A stretch of 64,000 nucleotides of DNA from Coprococcus sp. (GCA_022793995.1 JAAWDY010000021.1:47765-111764), one strand, 5' to 3'; numbered from the stretch's first letter, positions 34,505-43,726 are shown. A program made the numbers and translations. The notes: generated by a model from the sequence alone, not told the origin.

Positions 34505-35468
34505 AAATAGAAAAGCAATAAAAGCCCTTTTGATCTTTTATATCATGATACTAGGCGTTATGGTTATCAAGGAGCCAGCCTTTTTCAGCTTTCAAAATGC
34601 CGTCGATATTTTGCTGAATACCTCCACGACAGCAATCGCCGCGCTTGGAATGCTTTGCGTTCTTCTGGTAGGGGATATTGATGTCTCCGTGGGCGCAATT
34701 CTGGCGGCTTGTTGTACGGTGACTGGGATTCTAGCCAAGGAGGGGCTGCCTATGGTCGTGGTGATCGCGGGGGCGTTAGCTGTCGGGGCGGTTCTCGGAA
34801 CCGTAAACGGAGTCGTTGTGACAGTATTCAAATTGGATGCGATTGTTGCGACTCTGGGACTTCTGAGCATTTACCGGGGACTTTTAATTATGATTACAAA
34901 AGGAAGCTGGATCAATGGCCTTCCGGCCAATATTCTGAAGATTGGACAGGGAAGATGGCTGAACATCCCGATTCCAGTGTACATAATGGCAGCCGTAGCG
35001 GCGGTCATGTGGTTTATCCTCAACCGGACAGAATGGGGGAGGAACTTTTATGCCGTGGGTTCCAATTCAGATTCGGCAAGACTTGGCGGCATTCATGTGA
35101 AGGCGACAAGGATAACGGCATTCGTTGTATGCGGGGTTCTGGTCGGGCTTGCGGCAGTGATCTATACGACACGGTATGGAGGGATTCAGTCCAATACAGG
35201 AAAAGGCTGGGAGATGACGCTGATCTCGTCCGCTGTAGTCGGCGGAGCAAGTACGGTCGGAGGCGAGGGGGATGTGTCGGGTGTATTTTTAGGCGCGCTC
35301 CTGGTAAGCGCACTTGGTACTCTTCTTGTCTTCTTTGGAATCGACGCGCTTTGGGAACAGGCGGTGCAGGGACTTATCATATTTGTCTCCGTGGCCTCCT
35401 ATGCGGTTGATTTCAAGAAGCTGAAGCAGAGGCTTAGGCTTGGCAAGGGAGGTGCAAAGGAATCATGA
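34497..35468 (+). CDS. Sugar ABC transporter permease (RbsC/LsrC type), first
   Basis: A 323-residue membrane protein of the CUT2 family: 'ALGMLCVLLVGDIDVSVGAI' near the N terminus and 'SAVVGGASTVGGEGDVSG' near the C terminus are the hallmark motifs. It forms a heterodimer with the next gene. Overlaps its neighbours by a few bases. Confidence 0.9.
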   Translation: MYKNRKAIKALLIFYIMILGVMVIKEPAFFSFQNAVDILLNTSTTAIAALGMLCVLLVGDIDVSVGAILAACCTVTGILAKEGLPMVVVIAGALAVGAVLGTVNGVVVTVFKLDAIVATLGLLSIYRGLLIMITKGSWINGLPANILKIGQGRWLNIPIPVYIMAAVAAVMWFILNRTEWGRNFYAVGSNSDSARLGGIHVKATRITAFVVCGVLVGLAAVIYTTRYGGIQSNTGKGWEMTLISSAVVGGASTVGGEGDVSGVFLGALLVSALGTLLVFFGIDALWEQAVQGLIIFVSVASYAVDFKKLKQRLRLGKGGAKES

Positions 35469-36406
35469 AAAAGCTGATGAAGAACAATTTCTTTATTCTA
35501 ATACTGGTTCTGATCATTGTAATGGCTGTGATGTCTGGTATGTCGGATTATTTTCTGACAGCCGATTATCTGCTCAATGCGACGAGATTTATTTCAGAGA
35601 CAAGTATGATCGGCCTGGGGATGACGCTGGTAATTCTAACGGGCGGTATTGATCTTTCGGTAGGTTCTATGATGGCGTTATCCTCTATATGCCTGGGGCT
35701 TACATGCCAGGCTGGGGTCCCGGCGGCTCTGGCGGTTCTGATTAGTCTGGCAGTCGGAGCGGCAGGAGGCGCGTTAAACGGATATGCAGTCTGTAAAATG
35801 AATCTGCCGGCGCTTATCGTTACACTTGCCACAATGGGACTGTTTCGGGGGATTGCGCTGGGAATTTCCGGAGGATCCGCGATTCCCGTCCCAGATGCTT
35901 TATATTTCCTTGGACAAGGGAATGTCGGTCCGCTGCCTATGCAGCTTGTTATCACAACGGGGGCGTATATGATCGTAGCGGTTTTTATCTATAAAAGCAA
36001 TTTCGGCGTTTACTTAAAAGGAATCGGATATAACGAAGAGGTGGCGGTGTTTTCAGGAATAAAAGTGACATGGAATAAGGTAAAAGCATATATGTTATCT
36101 GGATTTTTCGCGGCGCTTCTGGGCATCCTGTTCACATGCAGGGTGAGCAGTGCGAAGGCAGATTATGGAAATAATTACGAGATGGATGCGATCACGATCG
36201 CAGTGTTCGGCGGCGCCTCGCTGGCAGGAGGAAAGGTAAGCTTTGCCGGCTCCTATATCGCGGCGATTATTATCGTCCTGATCCGCCTGGGACTTACGAC
36301 GGCAGCGATCCAGACAGAGATACAGTCTGTCATTATTGGTATGATTCTTATTCTGGCAGTTGCGTTTAACAATTTTGTGGCTTCCAGAAAAGAGATAGAA
36401 ATTTAA
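35465..36406 (+). CDS. Sugar ABC transporter permease (RbsC/LsrD type), second
   Basis: A 313-residue CUT2 permease with 'IGLGMTLVILTGGIDLSVGS' and 'IAVFGGASLAGGKVSFAGS'. Two different permeases in one operon match the LsrC/LsrD and RhaP/RhaQ arrangement. It overlaps the first permease by 4 bases and precedes the binding protein by 18. Confidence 0.9.
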   Translation: MKKLMKNNFFILILVLIIVMAVMSGMSDYFLTADYLLNATRFISETSMIGLGMTLVILTGGIDLSVGSMMALSSICLGLTCQAGVPAALAVLISLAVGAAGGALNGYAVCKMNLPALIVTLATMGLFRGIALGISGGSAIPVPDALYFLGQGNVGPLPMQLVITTGAYMIVAVFIYKSNFGVYLKGIGYNEEVAVFSGIKVTWNKVKAYMLSGFFAALLGILFTCRVSSAKADYGNNYEMDAITIAVFGGASLAGGKVSFAGSYIAAIIIVLIRLGLTTAAIQTEIQSVIIGMILILAVAFNNFVASRKEIEI

Positions 36407-36424
36407 AAACGAGGAGGAAATGAA

Positions 36425-37459
36425 ATGAAAAAACACGTAAAAAAAGTAGTAAGCGCATTGGTAGCGGCAACGCTTATGCTGTCCCTGGCAGCATGCGGCG
36501 GAAAGTCGGACTCAGGATCGTCGTCAGATGGAGGAGACAGTAAGGATAAAGTGAAAATTGTAGTTATGCCGAAGGTAGTAGGGATAGATTACTACAACGC
36601 GGTACAAAAAGGGGTGGACCAGGCAAGTGAAGAATTGGCTGACGTTGCCGAGATCACATGGCAGGGTCCGACAGAAGGAACCGTAGACAAGCAGATTGAG
36701 ATGCTTGAAACAATCATCCCAACCAAGCCGGACGTTATCTGTATTGCGGCAAACGACCCGGACGCGATTCAGCCGACACTTGAAAAAGCGCAGAAAGAGG
36801 GCATCAAGGTAGTGTCATGGGATGCGGACGCAAACGTAAGAGACATTTTCGTGAATCTGGTAGACTATACTGTCTTTGGAAATGCGGTGATTGATTCACT
36901 TGCTTCACAGATTGGCGAGGAAGGAGAAGTTGCAATTATTACAACAACATTTACCGCAACAAACCAGGTGCTTTGGATCGAGGCGATCGAAGCAAGAATC
37001 GCTGAAAAATATCCCAATATTAAGATTGTAGATACAAGAGAGGCGGGAGAGGATACGCAGAAGGCAAACACGCTGGCGAGCGATTTGATGAAGACGTATC
37101 CGGATCTGAAGGGAATCATTGCGCTTGGGGCGCCGAACCTTCCGGGAGCAGTAGACGCAGTGGTTTCTGCGAACAAAACAGGACAGGTAATTGTAGCCGG
37201 AAACTCAACGCCGAATACAATGAAGCCGTACTTGGAAGACGGATCGATCCGCGACGTACAGCTCTGGAGCGCGCCGGATCATGGTTATCTGACCGTTTAT
37301 ACAGCATATCAGCTTGCGACAGAAGGCGTGGAAGAAGGAAAAGCATTCTCAGCAGGCCAGATGGGCGAATTTACACCGGAAAAGGACGAGATCAGCATTA
37401 GTATTGGACTTCCGCTTGTAGAATTTACAAAGGATAATGTGGGAGATTACGATTTCTAG
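36425..37459 (+). CDS. Sugar-binding lipoprotein (LsrB/RhaS-like)
   Basis: A 344-residue lipoprotein: signal peptide ending in LAACGG (lipobox), Gly/Ser/Asp linker, then a periplasmic-binding fold. 'VVMPKVVGIDYYNAVQKGV', 'QGPTEGTVDKQIEMLE' and 'VVSWDADA' resemble the start and hinge of LsrB and RhaS. LsrB binds AI-2 and RhaS binds rhamnose, but downstream genes point to a sugar acid or lactone. Transcribed with the preceding three genes; AGGAGG precedes the ATG. Confidence 0.85.
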   Translation: MKKHVKKVVSALVAATLMLSLAACGGKSDSGSSSDGGDSKDKVKIVVMPKVVGIDYYNAVQKGVDQASEELADVAEITWQGPTEGTVDKQIEMLETIIPTKPDVICIAANDPDAIQPTLEKAQKEGIKVVSWDADANVRDIFVNLVDYTVFGNAVIDSLASQIGEEGEVAIITTTFTATNQVLWIEAIEARIAEKYPNIKIVDTREAGEDTQKANTLASDLMKTYPDLKGIIALGAPNLPGAVDAVVSANKTGQVIVAGNSTPNTMKPYLEDGSIRDVQLWSAPDHGYLTVYTAYQLATEGVEEGKAFSAGQMGEFTPEKDEISISIGLPLVEFTKDNVGDYDF

Positions 37460-37476
37460 ATCATCAGAAGGCAGGG

Positions 37477-38304
37477 ATGGAAATGAAATTATATGTTTTT
37501 GAATTAGGAAGTTTAAAGTTGGATAAAAATCTGGTCGTATCCATGTCGCATATTGCGCGCGTTAACGACCCAGAATGCAAAAATGAGATGGTGGAATTCC
37601 CGGTCCCGGCATACCTGATCGAGACAGAGACGGGCTATGTTCTCTACGACACAGGATGCCATCCGGACTGTATGGGAAGTGACGGGCGTTGGCCTTTGGA
37701 TTTCCAGAATCAGGTGCCGTACGAAGGCGGCGAGACGACAAACATTTTGTATCAGCTAAAAGAGCTAGGGCTTACGCCGGATGATATCCATACGGTAGTA
37801 CTGTCGCATATGCACAACGACCATGCCGGATGCGTAGAGTACTTCCCCAATGCAGAATTTATTGTCCATAAGGACGAATTTAACGCCTGTATCGGCGCGT
37901 ACGCCCAGCACAGGTACATGGATTCTTATATCTGGAAAGACACAGATGTATGGATCCAGAAAAAATTAAACTGGAAATTCCTCGAATGCGGGGAAGGCGA
38001 TTATGAGTTGTGTCCAGGGCTTACCATATTGAACTTAGGATCCGGGCATGCAAGGGGAGTTCTTGCGCTGAAAGTTGAACTTAAAAATACCGGGACAATC
38101 ATCATTACCTCGGACGCGGTATATTGTACAGAAAACTATGAGAAAGAACAAGAACCAGGGGTCGTATACGACACGGTCGGCTGGAGGAGAAGCCTGAAAT
38201 ATATCAAAAAGGCTGCAAAGCAGAGCCATGCACAAGTCTGGTTCGGACATGACAGGAAGCAGTTCGATACATTAAAGAAAGCGCCAGGGGGATTTTATGA
38301 TTAA
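37477..38304 (+). CDS. MBL-fold lactonase-like protein (N-acyl homoserine lactonase family)
   Basis: A 275-residue MBL-fold protein with HMHNDHAGC, 'GSGHARGVLALKV' and 'ITSDAVY' as metal ligands. It resembles AHL lactonases (AiiA family), which open lactone rings. In a sugar-import operon the substrate is more likely a sugar-acid lactone. No signal peptide. The start may be 37477 or ATG 37483. It overlaps the next gene by 8 bases. Confidence 0.78.
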   Translation: MEMKLYVFELGSLKLDKNLVVSMSHIARVNDPECKNEMVEFPVPAYLIETETGYVLYDTGCHPDCMGSDGRWPLDFQNQVPYEGGETTNILYQLKELGLTPDDIHTVVLSHMHNDHAGCVEYFPNAEFIVHKDEFNACIGAYAQHRYMDSYIWKDTDVWIQKKLNWKFLECGEGDYELCPGLTILNLGSGHARGVLALKVELKNTGTIIITSDAVYCTENYEKEQEPGVVYDTVGWRRSLKYIKKAAKQSHAQVWFGHDRKQFDTLKKAPGGFYD

Positions 38305-39331
38305 TACAGCAGAAAACAAAAGCAAGGCGGGATTTCATCCCGTGACTGCAATTACGATGGGAGATCCGGCGGGAATCGGCCCGGAAATTGTAATAGGGAC
38401 AATGCTGTCCAGAGAGATTCATGCATGCTGCAGGCCCTTTGTGATCGGAAGCAGGGACATCATGGAAAGGGCGGCAAAGGTACTGAAAAAAGAGCTGGAA
38501 TATAATATAATCCAGGATCCTTCGGAAGCAAAATATGAATATGGTACGATCGACATTCTGGAGACCGGCAGCTATGACACAGTCTCCATCGAATGGGGAA
38601 AGGTACAGAAGGCGGCCGGGCAGATGGCGGTGGACTGGATTATGAAATCCATTGAGCTAGGGATGGCAAAGAAAATCGATGCTGTCTCAACCTGCCCGAT
38701 ACATAAAGAAGCGATCAAGCTTGTGGGGATAAAAGAACCGGGCCATACAGAGATATACCAGCATCAAACCCATTCCCCTTACGCGCTTACCATGTTTTCG
38801 TGTCACAAGCTGCGGGTATTTTTTGTGAGCCGCCATATGTCCCTTGTGGATGCGTGCCGTTACGCGACAAAGGATGTCGTCCTGGAAAATGTGATAAACA
38901 TTGACAAGGAACTCAAAAAGATCGGCATCAAAAATCCGTTGATCGCAGTGGCAGGGTTGAATCCGCATAATGGAGATAACGGACTGTTTGGAACAGAAGA
39001 GATCACCGAACTGATACCGGCAGTGAAAGAGGCGCAGAAGCTAGGAATCAACGCAGTTGGGCCTTGTCCGGCGGATTCTGTATTCCATATCGGAAAGTCA
39101 GGAAAATATGACGCGATTTTGTCATTATATCATGATCAGGGACATATTGCATGTAAGACTCTGGATTTTGAAAAATCAGTAACGCTTACATTTGGGCTGC
39201 CATTTATCAGAAGCTCTGTAGACCACGGAACCGCGTTTGACATTGCCGGGAAAGGAATCGCAAACGAGATCAGCCTCATTGAGTCCACAAAGGTAGTGTC
39301 CGAATATGCTGCAAAGCAGTATGTGAATTAA
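38297..39331 (+). CDS. PdxA family dehydrogenase (4-phosphohydroxy-acid dehydrogenase type)
   Basis: A 344-residue PdxA-like protein: 'ITMGDPAGIGPEIV' at the N terminus, metal-binding His in EPGHTEIYQ and in LYHDQGHIACK, 'AGLNPHNGDNGLFGTEE'. PdxA acts in vitamin B6 synthesis; the paralogue PdxA2 oxidises 4-phospho-D-threonate or erythronate. Beside a sugar importer and a lactonase, the PdxA2 role is more likely. No kinase is in the operon, so phosphorylation would be by another gene. Confidence 0.85.
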   Translation: MINTAENKSKAGFHPVTAITMGDPAGIGPEIVIGTMLSREIHACCRPFVIGSRDIMERAAKVLKKELEYNIIQDPSEAKYEYGTIDILETGSYDTVSIEWGKVQKAAGQMAVDWIMKSIELGMAKKIDAVSTCPIHKEAIKLVGIKEPGHTEIYQHQTHSPYALTMFSCHKLRVFFVSRHMSLVDACRYATKDVVLENVINIDKELKKIGIKNPLIAVAGLNPHNGDNGLFGTEEITELIPAVKEAQKLGINAVGPCPADSVFHIGKSGKYDAILSLYHDQGHIACKTLDFEKSVTLTFGLPFIRSSVDHGTAFDIAGKGIANEISLIESTKVVSEYAAKQYVN

Positions 39332-39361
39332 GAAGGAAAGAGTGGAATAAATTTTCTCGGT

Positions 39362-39404
39362 GGTAAAGAAAAAGCCCGTCGCATCTTCAGGAACGCGGCG
39401 GGCT
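39362..39404 (-). terminator. Terminator of the minus-strand ABC transporter
   Basis: agcccgtcgc (39373-39382) pairs with gcggcgggct (39395-39404); on the minus strand the stem is followed by TTTTTCTTT. Confidence 0.7.
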
Positions 39405-39433
39405 GCTGTGCGGTATGTGCAAAGTATGACGTC

Positions 39434-40219
39434 TCAATCCTTCTCGAAACCATTCCTCTTGTAAAGGATAAGAAAGACGAGCACGCTGATAATCAGCTCC
39501 CCGAACAGCACGGCGATATCTATGGGGGCCAGCGTGTACGTTTCACCGTACGCAAGGCGCTCTGTCATCCCTGTTAGGATCCCGGTAAATAAGAATCCAG
39601 AAAGTGTATGAAGCCCTTCGGACAGATTTCCAAGCAAAGGAACCATCATAAACACCATCATCAGCGGATAGGCGATCAGGTTTGCGTTCATCTGATTCTT
39701 CGCACAGATCCCCACAATCATCCCAAGGACACAGCTTGTGAGAGAAGCGACGATGCTGATTAGGGTAAAGGTAAATAGGGACGCGCCCGTTAAAGGAACC
39801 CCACAGATCAAAAGCACGGCATAATTAATCGCCATCAAAAACAGAAAGGGAAATAGAATGCTTCCCACGAAATACTGTAGTCCTGTGATCGAGGAGGTCA
39901 TGAGGACGCGCAAGGTGTGTTTTTCCTTTTCCTCCGCGATCCCGGTTCCTACCATAATGAAGCCTTCTGAGCAGATATTCATGGTAAGTCCCAGGTTCAA
40001 AAGAACGCTTATGAGGAACGGCGTAAGCGCTCCGTCTGAGGTAAATCCTCGATAGAGAATCTTAAATCCCCACACCATTGCCACCACCATGAGAGGTCCC
40101 ATGGCAATCGTCATGTTCCCGTTGATAGAGAGCCATTTCATTTGCGCAACTGCCGCTAATTTATGCATATTTTTCATAATAGACAAACTCCTTTCTTGTG
40201 CGTCGCTCTTTTTAAACAT
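39434..40219 (-). CDS. ABC-2 type permease
   Basis: A 261-residue membrane protein with about six membrane spans. 'GTGIAEEKEKHTLRVLMTS' is the ABC-2 coupling helix signature. It overlaps the ATPase gene upstream by 8 bases. The export substrate is unknown; the two-component system behind it suggests a peptide-responsive system. Confidence 0.82.
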   Translation of the reverse strand: MFKKSDAQERSLSIMKNMHKLAAVAQMKWLSINGNMTIAMGPLMVVAMVWGFKILYRGFTSDGALTPFLISVLLNLGLTMNICSEGFIMVGTGIAEEKEKHTLRVLMTSSITGLQYFVGSILFPFLFLMAINYAVLLICGVPLTGASLFTFTLISIVASLTSCVLGMIVGICAKNQMNANLIAYPLMMVFMMVPLLGNLSEGLHTLSGFLFTGILTGMTERLAYGETYTLAPIDIAVLFGELIISVLVFLILYKRNGFEKD

Positions 40220-41069
40220 TTAACACATTTCCCGTTACCTCGAGAAACACGGTTTCCAACGTCGGCTCGCAGGAATGGATACACGCGATCTCGTCATGTC
40301 CCATCCATGTTGCGATCTTTTGGATATTTTCCGGATTTTGTTCAAGTACAAGTTCCGTATTACTGTTAAGAAGTACTTGATATTTTTTGTCGCGATTATA
40401 TTTCAGACAAATTTCTTGAGGAGAGCCGAATTCTACAATTTCTCCTTCGTGCAAAAGCGCGACTTTATCGCAGAGCTTCGTCGCCTCCTCCATATTATGG
40501 GTTGTCAGGAAAATAGCCATCCCTTCCGCCTTGAGGTCAAGTAGCATCTGATGGATTTCTACGGCTGTAGCGGGGTCAAGTCCGCTGGTCGGCTCATCCA
40601 GAAATAAGACCCTTGGTTTGTGAAGTACCGCCCGCGCAAGGACAAGGCGTTGTGTCTGTCCTTTGGAAAGTTTTCCGGCGGGCTTTTTCGCATGCTCTGT
40701 AAGCCCGACCTGCGCGATCACCTGTTCCACCCGTTCTTTGGGTACTTTCCATATTTTGGCGAAGATAGAAAGATTCTGCCATACCGTCATTTTCTCATAA
40801 ATACCGCTGTTGTCCGAAACTACGCCGATTTTTTCATAGATGGAGGCGTCGATATTCGTTGAATCTGTGCTGAGGAGCCTTGCCTCGCCGGAGGTCTGCC
40901 GAAGCTGTCCAGTGATAATCTTGATCGTCGTCGTCTTGCCTGCGCCTGACGGTCCGAGAAAGCCAAGGATCTCGCCCTGATGCAGCGTCATATTGATGTC
41001 CTTAAGTGCAAGCTCGGTCTTAAAGCGCTTGGAAATGTGCGACAGAGAAAGTAATACGTTTGGTTCCAT
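40212..41069 (-). CDS. ABC transporter ATP-binding protein
   Basis: A 285-residue ATPase with Walker A GPSGAGKTT, signature LSKGQTQRL, Walker B VLFLDEPTSGLD and 'THNMEEA'. The C-terminal 60 residues form a short extension as in BcrA-like exporters. The start at 41069 has GAAGG 7 bases upstream. Confidence 0.88.
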   Translation of the reverse strand: MEPNVLLSLSHISKRFKTELALKDINMTLHQGEILGFLGPSGAGKTTTIKIITGQLRQTSGEARLLSTDSTNIDASIYEKIGVVSDNSGIYEKMTVWQNLSIFAKIWKVPKERVEQVIAQVGLTEHAKKPAGKLSKGQTQRLVLARAVLHKPRVLFLDEPTSGLDPATAVEIHQMLLDLKAEGMAIFLTTHNMEEATKLCDKVALLHEGEIVEFGSPQEICLKYNRDKKYQVLLNSNTELVLEQNPENIQKIATWMGHDEIACIHSCEPTLETVFLEVTGNVLNV

Positions 41070-41120
41070 GAAATAACCTTCTTTCTTATAAAATTTTCTC
41101 GTGTATCCACACGAGTGTAC

Positions 41121-41150
41121 TGCCTGAATATAATACAGACCGTACACTAG
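41121..41150 (+). repeat. Solitary copy of a 30-base repeat found again near 54-55 kb
   Basis: tgcctgaatataatacagac followed by cgtacactag. Copies lie at 54322-54351 and, as both ends of a small element, at 54882-55047. Here it is flanked by agtgtac/gtacact (41114-41120, 41142-41148), so it can form a small stem. It lies in the promoter region of the minus-strand ABC genes. Confidence 0.65.
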
Positions 41151-41204
41151 AATGATCTTAACACTTCTAAGTGGATCTATTATGAAAATATGCCTGAAAA
41201 GAAC

Positions 41205-41252
41205 AGGGCGCTGCCTGAACGGAAACTACGATATCCGATCCAGCAGCGCCCT
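41205..41252. terminator. Bidirectional terminator using the 3' end of the LytTR gene
   Basis: agggcgctgc (41205-41214) pairs with gcagcgccct (41243-41252), with five T next on the plus strand and a T-rich stretch on the minus. Bases 41226-41252 are also the last codons of the response regulator. Confidence 0.75.
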
Positions 41253-41963
41253 TTTTACATTCTTAGAAAACAGGCACCTCTCTCCATTTTTCATTCTTAG
41301 TTCTCGGCCTTTTAGGTCAAGCTCCACGATCTGTTCTACATTCACAAGGTATGCCCTGTGAGTCCGAAGAAACCGATCCCCAAGCTGTGTTTCCAGGTCT
41401 TTCAGGCTCCCGATAAAATCAAACCAGTCGTTCACCCCATGAAGTGCGATCCTGTGTGTACGGGCAGTTGACTCAAAAAACATGATCTCATCCACAGGGA
41501 CATGCTTTATCACATCCATCACCTTTACAGAAAAAAAATCCCGTTGTTCTCCCTGTTCCGCACGCATCCGCTCCGTAATTACCAAAAGACTGTGCTTTAA
41601 TCCTTCCTTCATTTTCTCCATGCTTTCCTTCACAATATAGTCAAGCGCTTCCAAATGATAGCGGAACGTCTCAAACGCCAGGTTTTTGTACGCTGTCACA
41701 TAGATGATAAATCCCCTGGGGTCGAGTTTTCGGATTTCCTGCCCAAGCGTGAACCCGTCCATCGTCTCGCCTTTTAACTCTACGTCAAGAAAGTAGATTC
41801 CTCTCCTTGGAGAGAGCCTCAATGCCTCAAGGATCTCCTGCGGGCGGCTGCTGCACACGGCGATCTCCATGTCATATTCCTCTATTATAATCTGCCTTTC
41901 CAGATATTCCTTCTGGAGCAGGCGGATGTTCTCTTCATCCTCACATATATATACAGGCAACAT
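41226..41963 (-). CDS. LytTR-family response regulator (AgrA-like)
   Basis: A 245-residue response regulator: N-terminal receiver with the acidic pocket (YICEDEENIR), phosphoacceptor Asp in IYFLDVELKG, and a C-terminal LytTR DNA-binding domain (DEIMFFESTARTHRIALHG, then 'DRFLRTHRAYLVNVEQIVEL'). It should activate nearby genes by binding direct repeats. It is 12 bases downstream of its kinase. Confidence 0.88.
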   Translation of the reverse strand: MLPVYICEDEENIRLLQKEYLERQIIIEEYDMEIAVCSSRPQEILEALRLSPRRGIYFLDVELKGETMDGFTLGQEIRKLDPRGFIIYVTAYKNLAFETFRYHLEALDYIVKESMEKMKEGLKHSLLVITERMRAEQGEQRDFFSVKVMDVIKHVPVDEIMFFESTARTHRIALHGVNDWFDFIGSLKDLETQLGDRFLRTHRAYLVNVEQIVELDLKGRELRMKNGERCLFSKNVKRALLDRIS

Positions 41964-41975
41964 CTTTGTCTCTCC

Positions 41976-43337
41976 CTAATTTGCATTCTCTTCCTGAATC
42001 TTTAGTTCCTGGATAAAATATCCCTCCTGAATCGCAGTGACCGGCAGCACATGATCGTAACCACTTAGAATTTTCCGATAGCTTGCCAGCCCGACTCCAC
42101 GGTCCGCTCCTTTGGTGGAATAGCCTTGCTGCCAGATCTTATGAAAATCTACGGTATGATACAAGGGATTCTTCACCCGGAACGTAGTATATTCTTCCTG
42201 TGTGCTAATCATGATATGGATCTGCGCGCCCTCCTTTCCCTTGACCTCTTCCATCGCATTATCGAGCAGGATACCAAGGCACCGACATAGATCCGTGGCC
42301 TTAAGTCTGGTCCCGTAAAAAGGATACATCACCTCCAGCTCGCAGGAAATTCCGTCCTTTTGCATTTCTTTAAGCTTTGTGAGAAGGAGGCCTTTGACTT
42401 CCGTCATGTAAATATTCCTAAGCTGCGACATCCTCTTAATCTGCCCGCCGATCTGACTGTCAAAATCATCTGTCATCTCCTGGATAAAGTCAGAGATTTC
42501 CGCCAGATTTCCTTCCTTTGCCTGTAAAGACATCCCTGCCATCATATTTTTATAATCATGGCGGAAACGCCGCATTTCTTCCTGCATTCCTTCCAATGTC
42601 TCTATATAAACGTTCTGTTGCTGAAGAATGAGCCGCTGCGCGGTAAATTCTCTTCGCTGCAGTTCCTTCATTCCAATATAGTAAAAAATAATCAGAACCG
42701 CGATCAGCATAAAGAAAGTAAACAGCGTGCTTTTGGTAGGGAGCATCCCGGTATGGATAAGAAGCATCTGCAATAAAGGATCCAGAGCCGGGTAGGCGCT
42801 GAGACAGACCGTGCCGCCGGTCCAGATATCTTTGTGTTCTGTCATCTGCGTGTATACCCTTACGATCTTAAGCTTATGTAAGATGAATAAAAGCAGGATA
42901 CATATGATCGGAGTCAATACCAGGTTGAAAAACAGATATTGGGCGCGGTCGTCGGCGACGCTCATGAAGAACATATCTTTTGACGACAAGTTGAAACTGA
43001 CGGATTGGGCAAACTCGACGATCATTCCGGTAAAAAAGGAAGCATCCCAACATACATGGGACTTTTCACGAAAAAACAGCTTTACGACAAATGCATTTCC
43101 CGCCAGGTTGAAATAAGTCAGCAGTAAATATGGAAGAATGGCATGGTTTAGGCCGGCCTTATAAATCCACGTCGCCGATACCGCTATAAAAATCATGTAT
43201 AGTAAAGAAAAAGACCAAAATTTGAAGCCTTTTTTTTGAAGCGTTACATTTTTCAAAAGGATCACAACATAGACGGTAAAAATAAGACCCATTCCTGTTG
43301 CGATTAAGTTATGACAGACAATCTCCCAAAAGTTCAT
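41976..43337 (-). CDS. GHKL sensor histidine kinase (AgrC-like)
   Basis: A 453-residue membrane kinase with about six N-terminal spans (residues 10-230), a dimerisation helix with the phosphoacceptor His in RRFRHDYKNMMAG, and a GHKL ATPase domain (LGILLDNAMEEV, 'STKGADRGVGLASYR'). This is the AgrC/ComD type that senses peptides, but no agrB/agrD-like peptide genes are in the window. Confidence 0.88.
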   Translation of the reverse strand: MNFWEIVCHNLIATGMGLIFTVYVVILLKNVTLQKKGFKFWSFSLLYMIFIAVSATWIYKAGLNHAILPYLLLTYFNLAGNAFVVKLFFREKSHVCWDASFFTGMIVEFAQSVSFNLSSKDMFFMSVADDRAQYLFFNLVLTPIICILLLFILHKLKIVRVYTQMTEHKDIWTGGTVCLSAYPALDPLLQMLLIHTGMLPTKSTLFTFFMLIAVLIIFYYIGMKELQRREFTAQRLILQQQNVYIETLEGMQEEMRRFRHDYKNMMAGMSLQAKEGNLAEISDFIQEMTDDFDSQIGGQIKRMSQLRNIYMTEVKGLLLTKLKEMQKDGISCELEVMYPFYGTRLKATDLCRCLGILLDNAMEEVKGKEGAQIHIMISTQEEYTTFRVKNPLYHTVDFHKIWQQGYSTKGADRGVGLASYRKILSGYDHVLPVTAIQEGYFIQELKIQEENAN

Positions 43338-43423
43338 GTTCTATTTTACGACTCCTTCCAATCCGGTCTTTCATGAATCCTAGTAATTACCGAAACATAC
43401 GGTTAATTAATACGGATTGTATT

Positions 43424-43452
43424 AGTATAGCACAAATTTATGATAATCACAA
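43424..43452 (-). promoter_or_regulatory. Promoter of the kinase-regulator operon
   Basis: Minus strand: TTGTGA (43447-43452), 17-base spacer, TATACT (43424-43429) with an extended TGC before it. The rest of 43453-43670 holds nothing I recognise. Confidence 0.5.
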
Positions 43453-43673
43453 TTTCAATTAAAATCAGGTATTCCTTAACGTCTTTGCATTATCGAATCG
43501 TATCGAAAGGAGAATTTTCTATTGCAGTTCTTAGGATATATGCTACGGAATATCCAACAGAACATACCAGCAACACGTTTTGCCAATTTCAGAACATTCT
43601 CGAACATTTCATTGAATTTGACACAATTTGATCGAAAAAAGTTTTTAATACTGTAAAATTTCACAAAAAGAGC

Positions 43674-43702
43674 TTGACAAATGTTATATATGAGTGTAAT
43701 AT
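43674..43702 (+). promoter_or_regulatory. Promoter of the aldolase-reductase operon
   Basis: TTGACA (43674-43679), 17-base spacer and TAATAT (43697-43702), 68 bases before the aldolase start. Confidence 0.6.
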
Positions 43703-43726
43703 GTAATGCATAAAGAGGTTACATAT
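43699..43726 (+). promoter_or_regulatory. Inverted repeat over the -10 region, candidate SorC operator
   Basis: ATATGTAA (43699-43706) and TTACATAT (43719-43726) are exact inverted 8-mers 12 bases apart. They cover the -10 and the start site. A SorC-family regulator is encoded two genes downstream (45839). Confidence 0.5.
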
